Below are positions 19,011 through 27,406 of a DNA stretch of 64,000 bases, piece by piece. The stretch lies in NCBI RefSeq assembly GCF_026168105.1, contig NZ_LBMW01000007.1, forward strand, positions 62,001-126,000, read 5' to 3'. The stretch's first letter is position 1, and each line of letters opens with the position of its first letter. The DNA is from Streptomyces hygroscopicus (GTDB lineage Bacteria; Actinomycetota; Actinomycetes; Streptomycetales; Streptomycetaceae). The notes below the pieces were generated by a model, which saw nothing but the letters and a program-made list of their open reading frames with translations, searched no databases and was not told the DNA's origin. The translations under genes and the position numbers were made by a program.

Positions 19011-20486
19011 ATGACGCACCTCGGGCGGCCTCGCGAGGACTCCCCCTCCCGTCGCGGTGTGTTGCGCACGGTGTCGGCACTCGGCGCGGCCCTCATGGCG
19101 GGGGCACCGGGTGTTCCGGCGCGTGCGGCAACCCCGTCCCCACCAGATGCCGACGGATACCCGCCGGAGTCGCCGGCCACGTCGATCGGGACACCGGACC
19201 CGCAGAAGGCCCAGGAGATCAAGGCCGAGTTCCTCCATGCGTGGAACGGATACCGGGAGTACGCCTGGGGGCATGACGAAGTGCTTCCGGTCTCGGGCGG
19301 GTACCGGGAGTTCTTCTCCGGTCGGCATCCCGTCGGTCTCTCCATCGTCGAAGCCCTCGACACCCACTACGTCATGGGGCTGGACGCCGAGGTGGACCGC
19401 AGTCTGTCGTGGATCGGATCCCATCTGGACTTCGACCTGGATGCCGACTTCCCGGTCTTCGAATCGATCATCCGCCTCGTGGGCGGCCTGCTGGCCGGCT
19501 ATCTGGCCACGGGTGAAACACATCTGCTCACCCAGTGCGTCGACCTGGCGGACCGCCTGCTGCCCGCCTTCACCAAGTCCCCGACGCGTATGCCCTACCG
19601 GTACGTCAACCTGCGCACCGGCGTCGTCTCCGGTGTCCGGGTGCCGCTGGCGGAGATCGGCACCAACATCCTGGAGTTCGGGGTTCTGTCGCAGCTCACC
19701 GGCGACTCCCGGTACTACCGGGCGGCGAAGGGCGCGCTTGCGGCGGTGGTGGAGCGCCGCTCCCCCCTTGATCTGCTCGGCACCACCTTGAACGTCGAGA
19801 GCGGCAAGTGGACCGACTGGACGGACGTCGCCCCCAACCCGCCCGCAGACTCCTTCTACGAGTATCTGTGGGGCGGCTGGGCGATGTTCGGCGACAGCGA
19901 CTGCCTGAACTGGTTCCGCATCTTCGACGCTTCCCTCAAGAAGCGCCTCGCGGAGAGGGCGGGCGGCCTGCTCTGGTTCAAGCAGGTCGACAGCCGCACC
20001 GGGGCCCTGCTCGGCCGGCAGCAGTCCTCCCTCGCCGCGGCCATCCTGCCGGTTGGCGGGGACAACCCCCTGGCCGCGGACTACTACCGGTCCTGGACCG
20101 CTGTCCAGGACAAGTTCACGGTGATCCCCGAGGAGATCGAATACACCCGCCTCACGGCCGTGGTGCCCGTCAACGCTCTGCGTCCGGAGTACGCCAACTG
20201 CGCCTTCGACCTCTACCGGCAGACCGGGGACCCGTTCTACCGGTCCACCGCCTGGCGCTACTTCCAGAGCCTGAAGGCCTACCACCGGGTCCCCGGCGGC
20301 TACACCATCGTCACCGATGTGACGAAGCGCCCGATGACCAAGGGCGACTACTGCCCGGCATACGTCTTCGCCGAGAACTTCAAATGGCTCTATCTCACCT
20401 TCGCCGACGCCCCGCGCTTCGACTACGCCAGCGGCTACCTCAGCACCGAAGCCAAGATCCTCCGCGGCATCAGGCATCCCAAGTAG
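19011..20486 (+). CDS. Secreted glycoside hydrolase family 47 (alpha-1,2-mannosidase)
   Basis: A 491-aa protein with a Tat-like leader (SRRGVLRTVSALGAALMA). The mature domain opens with WNGYREYAWGHDEVLPVSGG and VGLSIVEALDTHYVMGL, the GH47 (alpha/alpha)7-barrel signature WxGYxxxAWGxDExxP...SLDTxxIMGL. Acidic residues suited to inverting catalysis recur (IPEEIEYTRL, FAENFKWLYLTF). GH47 enzymes are Ca2+-dependent and trim alpha-1,2-mannose from glycans. They are common in eukaryotic N-glycan processing and sporadic in bacteria, where they probably act on mannans or host/fungal glycoproteins. AGGAAG precedes ATG 19011. Confidence 0.88.
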   Translation: MTHLGRPREDSPSRRGVLRTVSALGAALMAGAPGVPARAATPSPPDADGYPPESPATSIGTPDPQKAQEIKAEFLHAWNGYREYAWGHDEVLPVSGGYREFFSGRHPVGLSIVEALDTHYVMGLDAEVDRSLSWIGSHLDFDLDADFPVFESIIRLVGGLLAGYLATGETHLLTQCVDLADRLLPAFTKSPTRMPYRYVNLRTGVVSGVRVPLAEIGTNILEFGVLSQLTGDSRYYRAAKGALAAVVERRSPLDLLGTTLNVESGKWTDWTDVAPNPPADSFYEYLWGGWAMFGDSDCLNWFRIFDASLKKRLAERAGGLLWFKQVDSRTGALLGRQQSSLAAAILPVGGDNPLAADYYRSWTAVQDKFTVIPEEIEYTRLTAVVPVNALRPEYANCAFDLYRQTGDPFYRSTAWRYFQSLKAYHRVPGGYTIVTDVTKRPMTKGDYCPAYVFAENFKWLYLTFADAPRFDYASGYLSTEAKILRGIRHPK

Positions 20487-20523
20487 CCACACCTGCCGCG
20501 GACGTGGAGCCGTTGCGTCGGGG

Positions 20524-20775
20524 TCACCGGACGGACAGCGGGACCGGGCGGATCTCGTCGGGCCTGTGACCGGCGCGTTCGTGGACACGGCGGACCGCGT
20601 CGGCCGAGGGGGCCTCGGAGAGGCAGTACACCGTCCCGGACTCCGGGTCCGCCCACGCCCGCTCGAAGTGCACGCCCTCCTCCTTCTCTATCGCGAGGTC
20701 GGCCTGGTGTGCCTGCTTCAACTGCTCGTCCGTGATGCCCCGCATCCCGTAATGGACATCCATGAACTGGGCCAT
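20524..20775 (-). CDS. SCO4226-family nickel-binding protein (DUF4242)
   Basis: An 83-aa ferredoxin-like-fold protein, MAQFMDVHYGMRGITDEQLK ... EGVHFERAWADPESGTVYCL ... VRRVHERAGHRPDEI. It closely matches my recollection of S. coelicolor SCO4226, a dimeric cytosolic Ni(II)-binding protein. His/Cys residues typical of the metal site are present (VH in MDVHYG, Cys in VYCLSEAPS, HERAGH). An excellent AAGGAGG site lies 12 bases before ATG 20775. Convergent with the GH47 gene. Confidence 0.88.
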   Translation of the reverse strand: MAQFMDVHYGMRGITDEQLKQAHQADLAIEKEEGVHFERAWADPESGTVYCLSEAPSADAVRRVHERAGHRPDEIRPVPLSVR

Positions 20776-20858
20776 GGCCTCGCACCTCCTTCCGGGTGCG
20801 CTCGCTTGCTCTCCACTCCATGCTGCGCTTGTAGGGTCCCTGGGGCGACCCCGGACCT

Positions 20859-23800
20859 TCAGAGCCCCGGTGCCGCGCTCTTCGTTCGGGATCCGGTGGC
20901 CACTTTCTCGATCTTCTCCAGCGTGGGCGTGAGGGTCTCCACCGCCTTGAGTGCCCCGTCGAGCGACCGGTTGAAGGCCCGCTCGCGATCCGCGTCGGTT
21001 CGATACGCGCCGTCGTGGCCGGAGGTCATCGTGTCACGGCACACCCGGCCGTTCCGGGCGATCGCGGCCAGGGCACCGGACCAGTCCTTCTGGGCGCTCC
21101 TGTCGGGCACGGGAAAGTAGGCCAGGGCTTCGTCGGCGCGCTGGGCAAGGGTGCCGCACAATCGGGCGAACTTCTTGGTGTCCAGGCTGACCTTCCCGTT
21201 GGCGCCGGGCTTCTGCCGGCCTGCGGCCGTGAGCGCGTCGCCGAGGTCGCCGACGGCCTCGCCGATCCGCCGGTAGTGCGTCAGCCCGCCGTGTTCGAGC
21301 CAGGCCAACGCCTGCCACGCGCGTACCTTGGCCCGCCGCGCGGTCGGCGGGGAGTCGACCAGCGCGCCCACCGAGTCGGCCGAGGCGCCGGACTTCGCCG
21401 CGACCGATGACGACGTGCTCGTGCCCGAGTGGAACGAAGCCGCGAGGAGCAGCGGGGGTGCGCTCAGTGCGAGCACCGTTCCCAAGGACAGGAGCCGATT
21501 CCATCGGGGGAGAGCGGGGGCCGAGACCGGGGTCGGGGTCGGGGTCGGGGTCGGGAGTGGGACCGCGCCCCCGACCGCTGCCTCGTCCCTGGCCGGTACG
21601 ACCGCTGCCTCGTCCCCGACCGGTACCTCGTTCGGGGCCGCCGCCTCGCCCCCGACCGGTACCTGGTCCGGGACCGGTACCTGGTCCGGGCGCGGGTCCT
21701 TGGGCAGGCCCGGGCGCGCGGCCTCGGGCGTATCCGGGCGCGCGGCCTCGGGCGTATCCGGGCGCGCGGCCTCGGGCGTATCCGGGCGCGCGGCCTCGGG
21801 CGTATCCGGGCGCGCGGCCCTTGGCAGGTCCGGGCGCGGGTTGGGCAGGTCCGGCGGTGCCGGTGGCGTCCGGCGCCGTACGAGTCGTCGTATCGCCCGT
21901 ACAGCCCGGGCCGCACCCGCACCGCCCAGCGCCGCGCACGCCGCGAGGAGGACGGCCGGGGTCAGGGAGGGTGCGGCGATGGTCTTCGTGAAGATCCAGC
22001 CGGCCGCGGGCACCCAGTGGCACTGGTCGGCCATGGTGCTGAACCGCCCGAGGCAGCCGTCGGCCGAGTACAGCACGAACGCCCCTGTGTATCCGACGAG
22101 TTGGGCCACGGCCGCCGCCAGCAGCGCGCGTGGCAGCCAGTAACGCCGGGAGACGGCGGCGACAACGGCGGCCGTGAGCAGACCCGTTGCGATGAGCACC
22201 CCGATCGCCAGCCAGCCGTCGACGAACGCGTACGTCCCTGAGCGTGCGCTCCATGTCGCGGGCCGTCGGCCGTGCTGGAGGTATCCCAGCCCGGTCAGTC
22301 CCGCCCAGCACCCCAGCCCGCCCGCGAGTCCGGCCATGAGCGTCCCCGGGACCCGGAGTCCCCTCGCGCCCGCCATGGCCCACAGCGTCAACGGGAAGAG
22401 CCACAGGGCGAAGGCGGCGCCCTCGAGCAGCACGCTCGTCTTCAGCGCGGTGAGCGTGGGCAAGGCCGTGGTGATGGCCGACAACTCCCTGGAGTAGTCC
22501 TGCCACGGCCCGGGGCTCGCCTTCTGAACCAGGTCGCGGAACGTCTCGGCCTGGCTGTACATGCCCGCGGCCTCGTACTGGCCCGTCTCGTACCACCAGT
22601 GCAGCCCGCCCCACAGCACCGCCGCCGTCACCAGCAGGTTCACCAGCCCCGCCGCCACACGCGACGCCCTCGTCGACAGACCGAGCGCCAACTGGGCGCA
22701 CTGGGCCGACCACACCGACGCGACGAGCGCGGCGAAGAGGAGACCGAGCAGGAACTGGGGCTCGGGGCCCACCCATTCATTGCCGTGCGTGCCACGTGCG
22801 AACTCGCCGAGAACCAGGCCGCAGCCGAGCCACAGTCCCACCCGGACGCCGGTCTCCGTCCGTCCGGTGACGCGCGAGGCCAGTACCGAACGCCTCAGCG
22901 AGAAACAGAGCACCGGTGCCACGAACGCGGCTGTGAACCGGGCGGCACCCGTGCTGGTGGAGAAGCCGGGCACCACGACGAGTTCGTTGACGAGCAGTGA
23001 GGCGCTCACGCCGATCAGGAACATGGCCAGCGCACCCACCCCCGACAGCCGGGTGGGGTCGGCCAGTGCGCGGCGGCGCTCGGCCCAGGTCGGATGCGTG
23101 CGCAGCGCCGAGGTGACGCGCCGCACCGAGGCCACCACGGCGCCGTCGGGGTCCTGGTGGTCCCATGCGTCCGGGAGCGCCCCGCAGCCGACCGCCCGGG
23201 CGTCGGCGTGGAGTTCCCGGCTGCGCAGCAGGTCGGCTCGGGCCAGATGCACCAGGCCGACCAGCAGCAGCCCGGAGAGCAGGGAGTAGCCGATCGCGGA
23301 CGCGGCCCCGGGCCAGAACGGCGAGTCGGTCAGACCGAGCAGGCCTTCGAGGAACAGGCGCCCCTCGTGGAAGAGGTACGGCAGCAGCGCCAGCAGGACG
23401 AAGACCCGCCACAGGGCGGTACTGGCGGAGGCGTGGTCGACGTCACGATTGCGGATGTGGGCGAGTTCGTGCAGGACGACCGCGCGGAAACCCTCGGGGT
23501 CCGTGGCGCGCCGCACCAGCAGTCCGGCGTGCAGGCACACGGTGTAGTTCCCGAAGTGTCCGTAGACGACGGCGCCCGCGGTCGTGCGAGCCGGATCCAC
23601 GCGGAACCGCACCCCCGAGGTGATGCCGGCACGCTCCCGCAGTTCGGTGAGTGCCGTGCGGAGCGTGCCGTCGGTGTCCACGGCCTCGGCGGGCACGGTG
23701 CGGCGCCACCGGTCACGCAGCCGCGGCTGCCACCAGTACACGGCCGCGGCCACCAGGAGCAGGGCGAGCGTCGCGACCATGCCCTTCCAGTACTCGACCG

Positions 23801-24086
23801 CCGGCACGCCGGACATGCACCTCAGCAGCGGCTCCGAGCTGCGCACGCTGACCATCAGATTGTCGAGATTGCGGCCGTCGGGGTCGAGGCCGGCGGCGAG
23901 CAGACAGCCCAGCGCGTCGCCCGGGGTGTCATTGGGGCGGGGCGCGATCACCGTGTTGAGCATGGTCACGCTCGACGCGGTGACCACCACCATGAGCAGG
24001 GCGAACCGTGGTCCCGTGTCGGCGAGTCCGTAGCGACGAGCGCCGCTTGCCGCGGTGGCGGTCTTCCCGGTGACGGGAGTCTTCAT
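20859..24086 (-). CDS. Large membrane-embedded M48-type zinc metalloprotease with octapeptide repeats
   Basis: A 1,075-aa polytopic protein. The zinc motif is H206-E-L-A-H210 followed by IRNRDVDHA, with the third ligand probably the Glu in LLRSRELHADARAVG, the M48/M56 pattern with the active site facing the cytosol between helices. Roughly a dozen hydrophobic segments follow. Then comes a Pro/Ala-rich linker with four DTPEAARP repeats and a PTPTPTPTP run, a further hydrophobic helix (LLSLGTVLALSAPPLLLAAS) and a C-terminal helical domain (WQALAWLEHGGLTHYRRIGE) that may be extracytoplasmic. ATG 24086 overlaps the TGA of the upstream gene (ATGA), indicating translational coupling. Substrate unknown. 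Confidence 0.85.
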   Translation of the reverse strand: MKTPVTGKTATAASGARRYGLADTGPRFALLMVVVTASSVTMLNTVIAPRPNDTPGDALGCLLAAGLDPDGRNLDNLMVSVRSSEPLLRCMSGVPAVEYWKGMVATLALLLVAAAVYWWQPRLRDRWRRTVPAEAVDTDGTLRTALTELRERAGITSGVRFRVDPARTTAGAVVYGHFGNYTVCLHAGLLVRRATDPEGFRAVVLHELAHIRNRDVDHASASTALWRVFVLLALLPYLFHEGRLFLEGLLGLTDSPFWPGAASAIGYSLLSGLLLVGLVHLARADLLRSRELHADARAVGCGALPDAWDHQDPDGAVVASVRRVTSALRTHPTWAERRRALADPTRLSGVGALAMFLIGVSASLLVNELVVVPGFSTSTGAARFTAAFVAPVLCFSLRRSVLASRVTGRTETGVRVGLWLGCGLVLGEFARGTHGNEWVGPEPQFLLGLLFAALVASVWSAQCAQLALGLSTRASRVAAGLVNLLVTAAVLWGGLHWWYETGQYEAAGMYSQAETFRDLVQKASPGPWQDYSRELSAITTALPTLTALKTSVLLEGAAFALWLFPLTLWAMAGARGLRVPGTLMAGLAGGLGCWAGLTGLGYLQHGRRPATWSARSGTYAFVDGWLAIGVLIATGLLTAAVVAAVSRRYWLPRALLAAAVAQLVGYTGAFVLYSADGCLGRFSTMADQCHWVPAAGWIFTKTIAAPSLTPAVLLAACAALGGAGAARAVRAIRRLVRRRTPPAPPDLPNPRPDLPRAARPDTPEAARPDTPEAARPDTPEAARPDTPEAARPGLPKDPRPDQVPVPDQVPVGGEAAAPNEVPVGDEAAVVPARDEAAVGGAVPLPTPTPTPTPVSAPALPRWNRLLSLGTVLALSAPPLLLAASFHSGTSTSSSVAAKSGASADSVGALVDSPPTARRAKVRAWQALAWLEHGGLTHYRRIGEAVGDLGDALTAAGRQKPGANGKVSLDTKKFARLCGTLAQRADEALAYFPVPDRSAQKDWSGALAAIARNGRVCRDTMTSGHDGAYRTDADRERAFNRSLDGALKAVETLTPTLEKIEKVATGSRTKSAAPGL
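21710..21820. repeat. 4.6 x 24-bp tandem repeat coding for DTPEAARP
   Basis: Four exact 24-bp copies (21710-21733, 21734-21757, 21758-21781, 21782-21805) and a 15-bp partial copy lie in frame in the M48-type gene. Each codes on the minus strand for the octapeptide DTPEAARP. Perfect identity at the DNA level suggests recent slippage and possible length variation between strains. Confidence 0.95.
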
Positions 24087-24685
24087 GATCCCGCGCCGGA
24101 AGCCCTGGGGCCGTCTCCGCTCGTGTGTGCGGAGTCGGCCCGGGAGCCGGCGCCGTCGGCTCCGGGTACGTCCGAGGGGGCGGCCGCGTCGTCCAAGGCC
24201 CCGGCCGGCGCGGTCCCGGAGTCGCTTGTGGCGAGCCTTGCCACGACGGCGTCCGCGATGGCCTCCGCCTCCCGGGCGGTGATGCCGTGCTCGGTCGCGC
24301 GCTGCAGGATCTGCGTCCTTACGACGGCCAGCTGGTCGGGTTCCAGCGCCGGCAGGGTGCGCGGCGGGTCGCCGGGGCCGCGGCGCAGCACCCGGCGGAG
24401 CCCGGCCCTGCCCCGCTCGATCAGGCCGTCGGTCGCGGCGTCGGCGGCACGCCGGGCCGCCTGGTCGAGCACCAGCCACACCACGGGCGTGACCAGCCCG
24501 GTGGCCTCGGTCAGACCGAAGCCGAGCGGTTCCCTGCGGGCGCCCCGCCCGGCGAGCACGCGGACGGCCTTGTCGTCGTCGAACCGCAAAAGCCCCTCGA
24601 CGAGGGGCAGCTCGTGCGGCGCGCACTCGGTCACCACCGCACGTACGACATCCCGTACCTTCGTCGGTCCGGCCGCTTCGGTCAC
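24083..24685 (-). CDS. Conserved hypothetical protein coupled to the M48-type protease
   Basis: A 200-aa protein starting at GTG 24685 with GGGAG six bases upstream. The first half is the more ordered: TKVRDVVRAVVTECAPHELP, LVEGLLRFDDDKAVRVLAGRG, then a hydrophobic ATGLVTPVVWLVLDQAARRAA. A helix EHGITAREAEAIADAVVARL follows, with a disordered Ala/Gly/Asp tail. No known domain is recognised. The ATGA stop/start overlap with the protease gene argues for stoichiometric co-expression; it may be an adaptor, inhibitor or substrate-delivery partner, which is inference. Confidence 0.75.
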   Translation of the reverse strand: MTEAAGPTKVRDVVRAVVTECAPHELPLVEGLLRFDDDKAVRVLAGRGARREPLGFGLTEATGLVTPVVWLVLDQAARRAADAATDGLIERGRAGLRRVLRRGPGDPPRTLPALEPDQLAVVRTQILQRATEHGITAREAEAIADAVVARLATSDSGTAPAGALDDAAAPSDVPGADGAGSRADSAHTSGDGPRASGAGS

Positions 24686-24793
24686 AGTCAACTCCCGTGC
24701 ACGCAAAAGACGTTGCGTCACATGTGAGCACACTGACACCGTCGGTCGCCACCCGTGCGGTACGGGTGACGACCGGTCCGTACGGGCAGACGA

Positions 24794-24820
24794 AGGGCCC
24801 CGGCGCGCTGCCGGGGCCCT
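24794..24820 (-). terminator. Hairpin terminator between the Cys-rich peptide and the protease operon
   Basis: AGGGCCCCGGC and its exact complement are separated by GCGCT. The hairpin follows the Cys-rich peptide gene in its direction of reading, separating it from the downstream two-gene unit. Confidence 0.65.
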
Positions 24821-24875
24821 CCATGGTCGTACTCGGTGTTCGGTTGTGCCGCGGTGGCGTCCGCGTCGGGCGTGG

Positions 24876-25028
24876 TCAGCCGCACTGGCACGGGGCACCC
24901 TGCTGGCATCCGCACCCGCAGCCGGAGCCGCAGCCGCACGCGCCGACCAGCGGCAGGCTCTTGATCTCGGCGGGTTGTTGGGTGTCGCGCTCCTGCGTGG
25001 GGTTCGGCGTGCTGGGGGTCTCGGCCAT
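24876..25028 (-). CDS. 50-aa Cys-rich peptide with polar leader
   Basis: ATG 25028 is preceded by an ideal GAGGAGGG. The peptide splits into a Pro/Thr/Gln/Glu-rich N-terminus (MAETPSTPNPTQERDTQQPA) and, after EIKSLPLVGA, a 20-residue tail CGCGSGCGCGCQQGAPCQCG holding eight Cys among Gly. That tail could bind metal in a metallothionein-like manner or be a modified core peptide. No RiPP maturation enzyme is adjacent; neighbours are phoU and the protease operon. I recall similar CGCGSGCGCGCQ peptides in other streptomycetes, so it is conserved and probably real. Function unknown. Confidence 0.75.
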   Translation of the reverse strand: MAETPSTPNPTQERDTQQPAEIKSLPLVGACGCGSGCGCGCQQGAPCQCG

Positions 25029-25207
25029 GGGTCCCTCCTCGAGGACGGGTGCCTGTGCCCATTTCATGCCCGCGGTGACGGGCGCATCAACGGCGCACTG
25101 GTGCTCGCACACGCCCCGGCCGGGCTCCTTCAAGCCGCCGGTTCCTTCGGGCCGCCGATTCTTTCAGGCCGCCGGTTCCCTCAAGGCCGTCGGATCCGGC
25201 ACGCCAG

Positions 25208-25897
25208 TCAGGCGCTCTCGACGCCCGTCACCGGCTGGATGTCCTGCTGGAGCTCGTCCGCGTGCTCGCCCGTCACCAGGTACACCACCCGCTTCGCCAC
25301 CGCCACGGCGTGGTCGGCGTAGCGCTCGTAGTAGCGGCCCAGCAGGGTGACGTCCACGGCCGTCTCGATGCCGTGCTTCCAGCGCTCGTCGATCAGGTGC
25401 TGGAAGAGCGTGCGGTGGAGGAGGTCCATCTCGTCGTCGTCCTGCTCCAGCTGCAGCGCCAGGTCGACGTCCTTCGTGACGATCACTTCGGCCGCCTTCG
25501 CCATCAGGCGCTGGGCGAGCTGGCCCATCTCCAGGATGGTCGCGTGCAGGTCGTGCGGGACGGCGCGGGCCGGGAACCGCAGCCGGGCCAGCTTCGCCAC
25601 GTGCTGGGCCAGGTCGCCCGACCGCTCGAGGTCGGCGCTCATCCGCAGCGACGTGACGACGATGCGCAGGTCGGTCGCCACCGGCTGCTGGCGCGCGAGA
25701 AGGGCTATGGCACGCGCCTCCAGGTCGTGCTGGAGGTCGTCGACCTTCTTGTCGCCCTCGATCACGGATTCGGCCAGCTTCAGGTCGGCGTCGAGGATCG
25801 CCGTCGTGGCGCGCCCGATCGCCGACCCGACAATCCTGGCCATTTCGACCAGGCCCTCGCCGATCGAGTCAAGTTCCTCGTGGTACGCGTCCCGCAT
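25208..25897 (-). CDS. phoU: Phosphate signalling complex protein PhoU
   Basis: A 229-aa all-helical protein with the two PhoU three-helix repeats. Repeat 1 starts MRDAYHEELDSIGEGLVEMA with DDLQHDLEARAIALLARQQP and DLRIVVTSLRMSADLERSGD. Repeat 2 has LHATILEMGQLAQRLMAKAA and the matching YYERYADHAVAVAKRVVYLV. These E/DxxRxxD-type metal-binding motifs are family hallmarks. PhoU damps PhoR activity and limits phosphate uptake. GAGAGGGA precedes ATG 25897. It is divergent from phoR-phoP across a PHO-box-containing intergenic region. Confidence 0.96.
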   Translation of the reverse strand: MRDAYHEELDSIGEGLVEMARIVGSAIGRATTAILDADLKLAESVIEGDKKVDDLQHDLEARAIALLARQQPVATDLRIVVTSLRMSADLERSGDLAQHVAKLARLRFPARAVPHDLHATILEMGQLAQRLMAKAAEVIVTKDVDLALQLEQDDDEMDLLHRTLFQHLIDERWKHGIETAVDVTLLGRYYERYADHAVAVAKRVVYLVTGEHADELQQDIQPVTGVESA

Positions 25898-26031
25898 CAG
25901 GATGTCCCTCTCTTACGTGTGTTCGGGGCCGGGGGCCGGGGACCGTCGTCACGATCGCGAATACGGCGCACACAGCACCCTACGCACCCCACGCTCCCAC
26001 GTTCCGGCCCGTACGCGACCGTTTCCGGCAT

Positions 26032-26064
26032 CCCAAATGAACCAATACTGGCTCCAAGGTGAAC
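26032..26064 (-). promoter_or_regulatory. PHO box (three 11-bp direct-repeat units) in the phoU / phoRP intergenic region
   Basis: On the minus strand the units read GTTCACCTTGG, AGCCAGTATTG and GTTCATTTGGG without gaps. The outer two match the streptomycete PhoP direct-repeat unit (GTTCACC plus four bases), while the middle one is degenerate. This is where PhoP autoregulation of phoRP and control of phoU are expected. Confidence 0.8.
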
Positions 26065-26137
26065 TCTGGGCGACGAGTGTCCGAGGTCGCACTCCGATGG
26101 CTGTGGGCATCCGACACGACGTGCCTAACCTGGGTGC

Positions 26138-27406
26138 ATGGACGTGAACGCGGCGGTCGCCGCAGCGGCAGCGATCGCCGGGGTGCTCACCGGCGTCATC
26201 GCCATGCTGGCGTTCCGCTGGAGCGAGCGCGACCAGAAGCGCCCGACCCGCACCTCCCTGCACACCGACCCCGTGCTGCCGCCGGGCGTGGATACGGTGC
26301 TGTCCGTGCTGCGGTCATCGGCCGTCGTGCTCGACGAGGCCGACGCCGTCGTCAAGGCCAGCTCCGCCGCATACGCCCTCGGGCTCGTGCGCGGCGGCAA
26401 GCTCGCCGTGGAGCCGATGCTCCAGATGGCGCGCGACACCCGGAGGGACGGCGAGATACGCCAGGTGGAGCTGGACCTGCCGCGCCGCGGCACCGGACGC
26501 GGAGAGGCCCTCGCCGTCTCCGCGCGCGTGGCGCCCCTGGGCTCCCGGCTGGTGCTGCTGCTGGTAGAGGACCTCACCGAGGCCCGTCGGATAGAGGCGG
26601 TGCGCCGCGACTTCGTGGCGAACGTCAGCCATGAGCTGAAGACGCCGGTGGGCGCCCTGTCGCTGCTCTCCGAGGCCGTGATGGACGCCTCGGACGACCC
26701 CGAGGCCGTCGAGCGCTTCGCGGGCCGGATGCAGATCGAGGCGACCCGGCTGACCAACCTCGTGCAGGAGCTCATCGACCTCTCGCGGGTGCAGAACGAC
26801 GACCCCCTCGAGGACGCCGAGCCCGTGCGCGTCGACGAACTCGTCGCCGAGGCCGTCGACCGCTGCCGGCACCAGGCCGGCGCCAAGCAGATCACCATGG
26901 CCGCCGGCGGCACCGCCGACCTGCGTGTATGGGGCAACCGCGGCCAGCTGGCCGCCGCCCTCGGCAACCTCGTAGAGAACGCCGTCAACTACTCGCCCGC
27001 CCGCACCCGCGTCGGCATCGCCGCCCGCAGGGTGTCCGTGCCCAGCGGGGACCTGATCGAGATCGCCGTGACCGACCAGGGCATCGGGATCTCCGACAAG
27101 GACAAGGAGCGCATCTTCGAGCGCTTCTACCGCGTCGACCCGGCACGCTCCCGTGCCACCGGTGGTACGGGCCTCGGGCTCGCGATCGTCAAGCACGTGG
27201 CCGCCTCGCACGGCGGGGAGGTCACGGTGTGGAGCTCGGAGGGACAGGGCTCCACGTTCACCCTGCGGCTGCCGGAGGCGGGTGCGGCCCGTGACCGCGC
27301 GACCGACCATCCGTCCGACCTCGATGAAGAGGACGGCCGGCCCGACGGGACGACCACCGTCTCATCCCCGTACGAACCGCTTCCCGCCCCGGAGGTCCTT
27401 CCGTGA
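26138..27406 (+). CDS. phoR: Phosphate-sensing histidine kinase PhoR (SenX3-like)
   Basis: A 422-aa membrane kinase. One N-terminal helix (about residues 4-22, AAAAIAGVLTGVIAMLAF) is followed by a PAS-like region (TVLSVLRSSAVVLDEADAVV). The dimerisation/H-box has phospho-His165 in FVANVSHELKTPVGALSLL. The catalytic domain shows the N-box NLVENAVNYS, then VTDQGIGI and GGTGLGLAIVKHV. It autophosphorylates at low phosphate and phosphorylates PhoP. The stop overlaps the PhoP start, so the two genes are translationally coupled. Assignment rests on near-identity of the pair to S. coelicolor PhoR/PhoP as I recall them and on the adjacent phoU. Confidence 0.95.
   Translation: MDVNAAVAAAAAIAGVLTGVIAMLAFRWSERDQKRPTRTSLHTDPVLPPGVDTVLSVLRSSAVVLDEADAVVKASSAAYALGLVRGGKLAVEPMLQMARDTRRDGEIRQVELDLPRRGTGRGEALAVSARVAPLGSRLVLLLVEDLTEARRIEAVRRDFVANVSHELKTPVGALSLLSEAVMDASDDPEAVERFAGRMQIEATRLTNLVQELIDLSRVQNDDPLEDAEPVRVDELVAEAVDRCRHQAGAKQITMAAGGTADLRVWGNRGQLAAALGNLVENAVNYSPARTRVGIAARRVSVPSGDLIEIAVTDQGIGISDKDKERIFERFYRVDPARSRATGGTGLGLAIVKHVAASHGGEVTVWSSEGQGSTFTLRLPEAGAARDRATDHPSDLDEEDGRPDGTTTVSSPYEPLPAPEVLP

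Noticed and set aside
21710..21820. CRISPR-like array of 24-bp repeats
   Set aside because: Units are directly tandem without spacers and lie in frame inside a protein gene.
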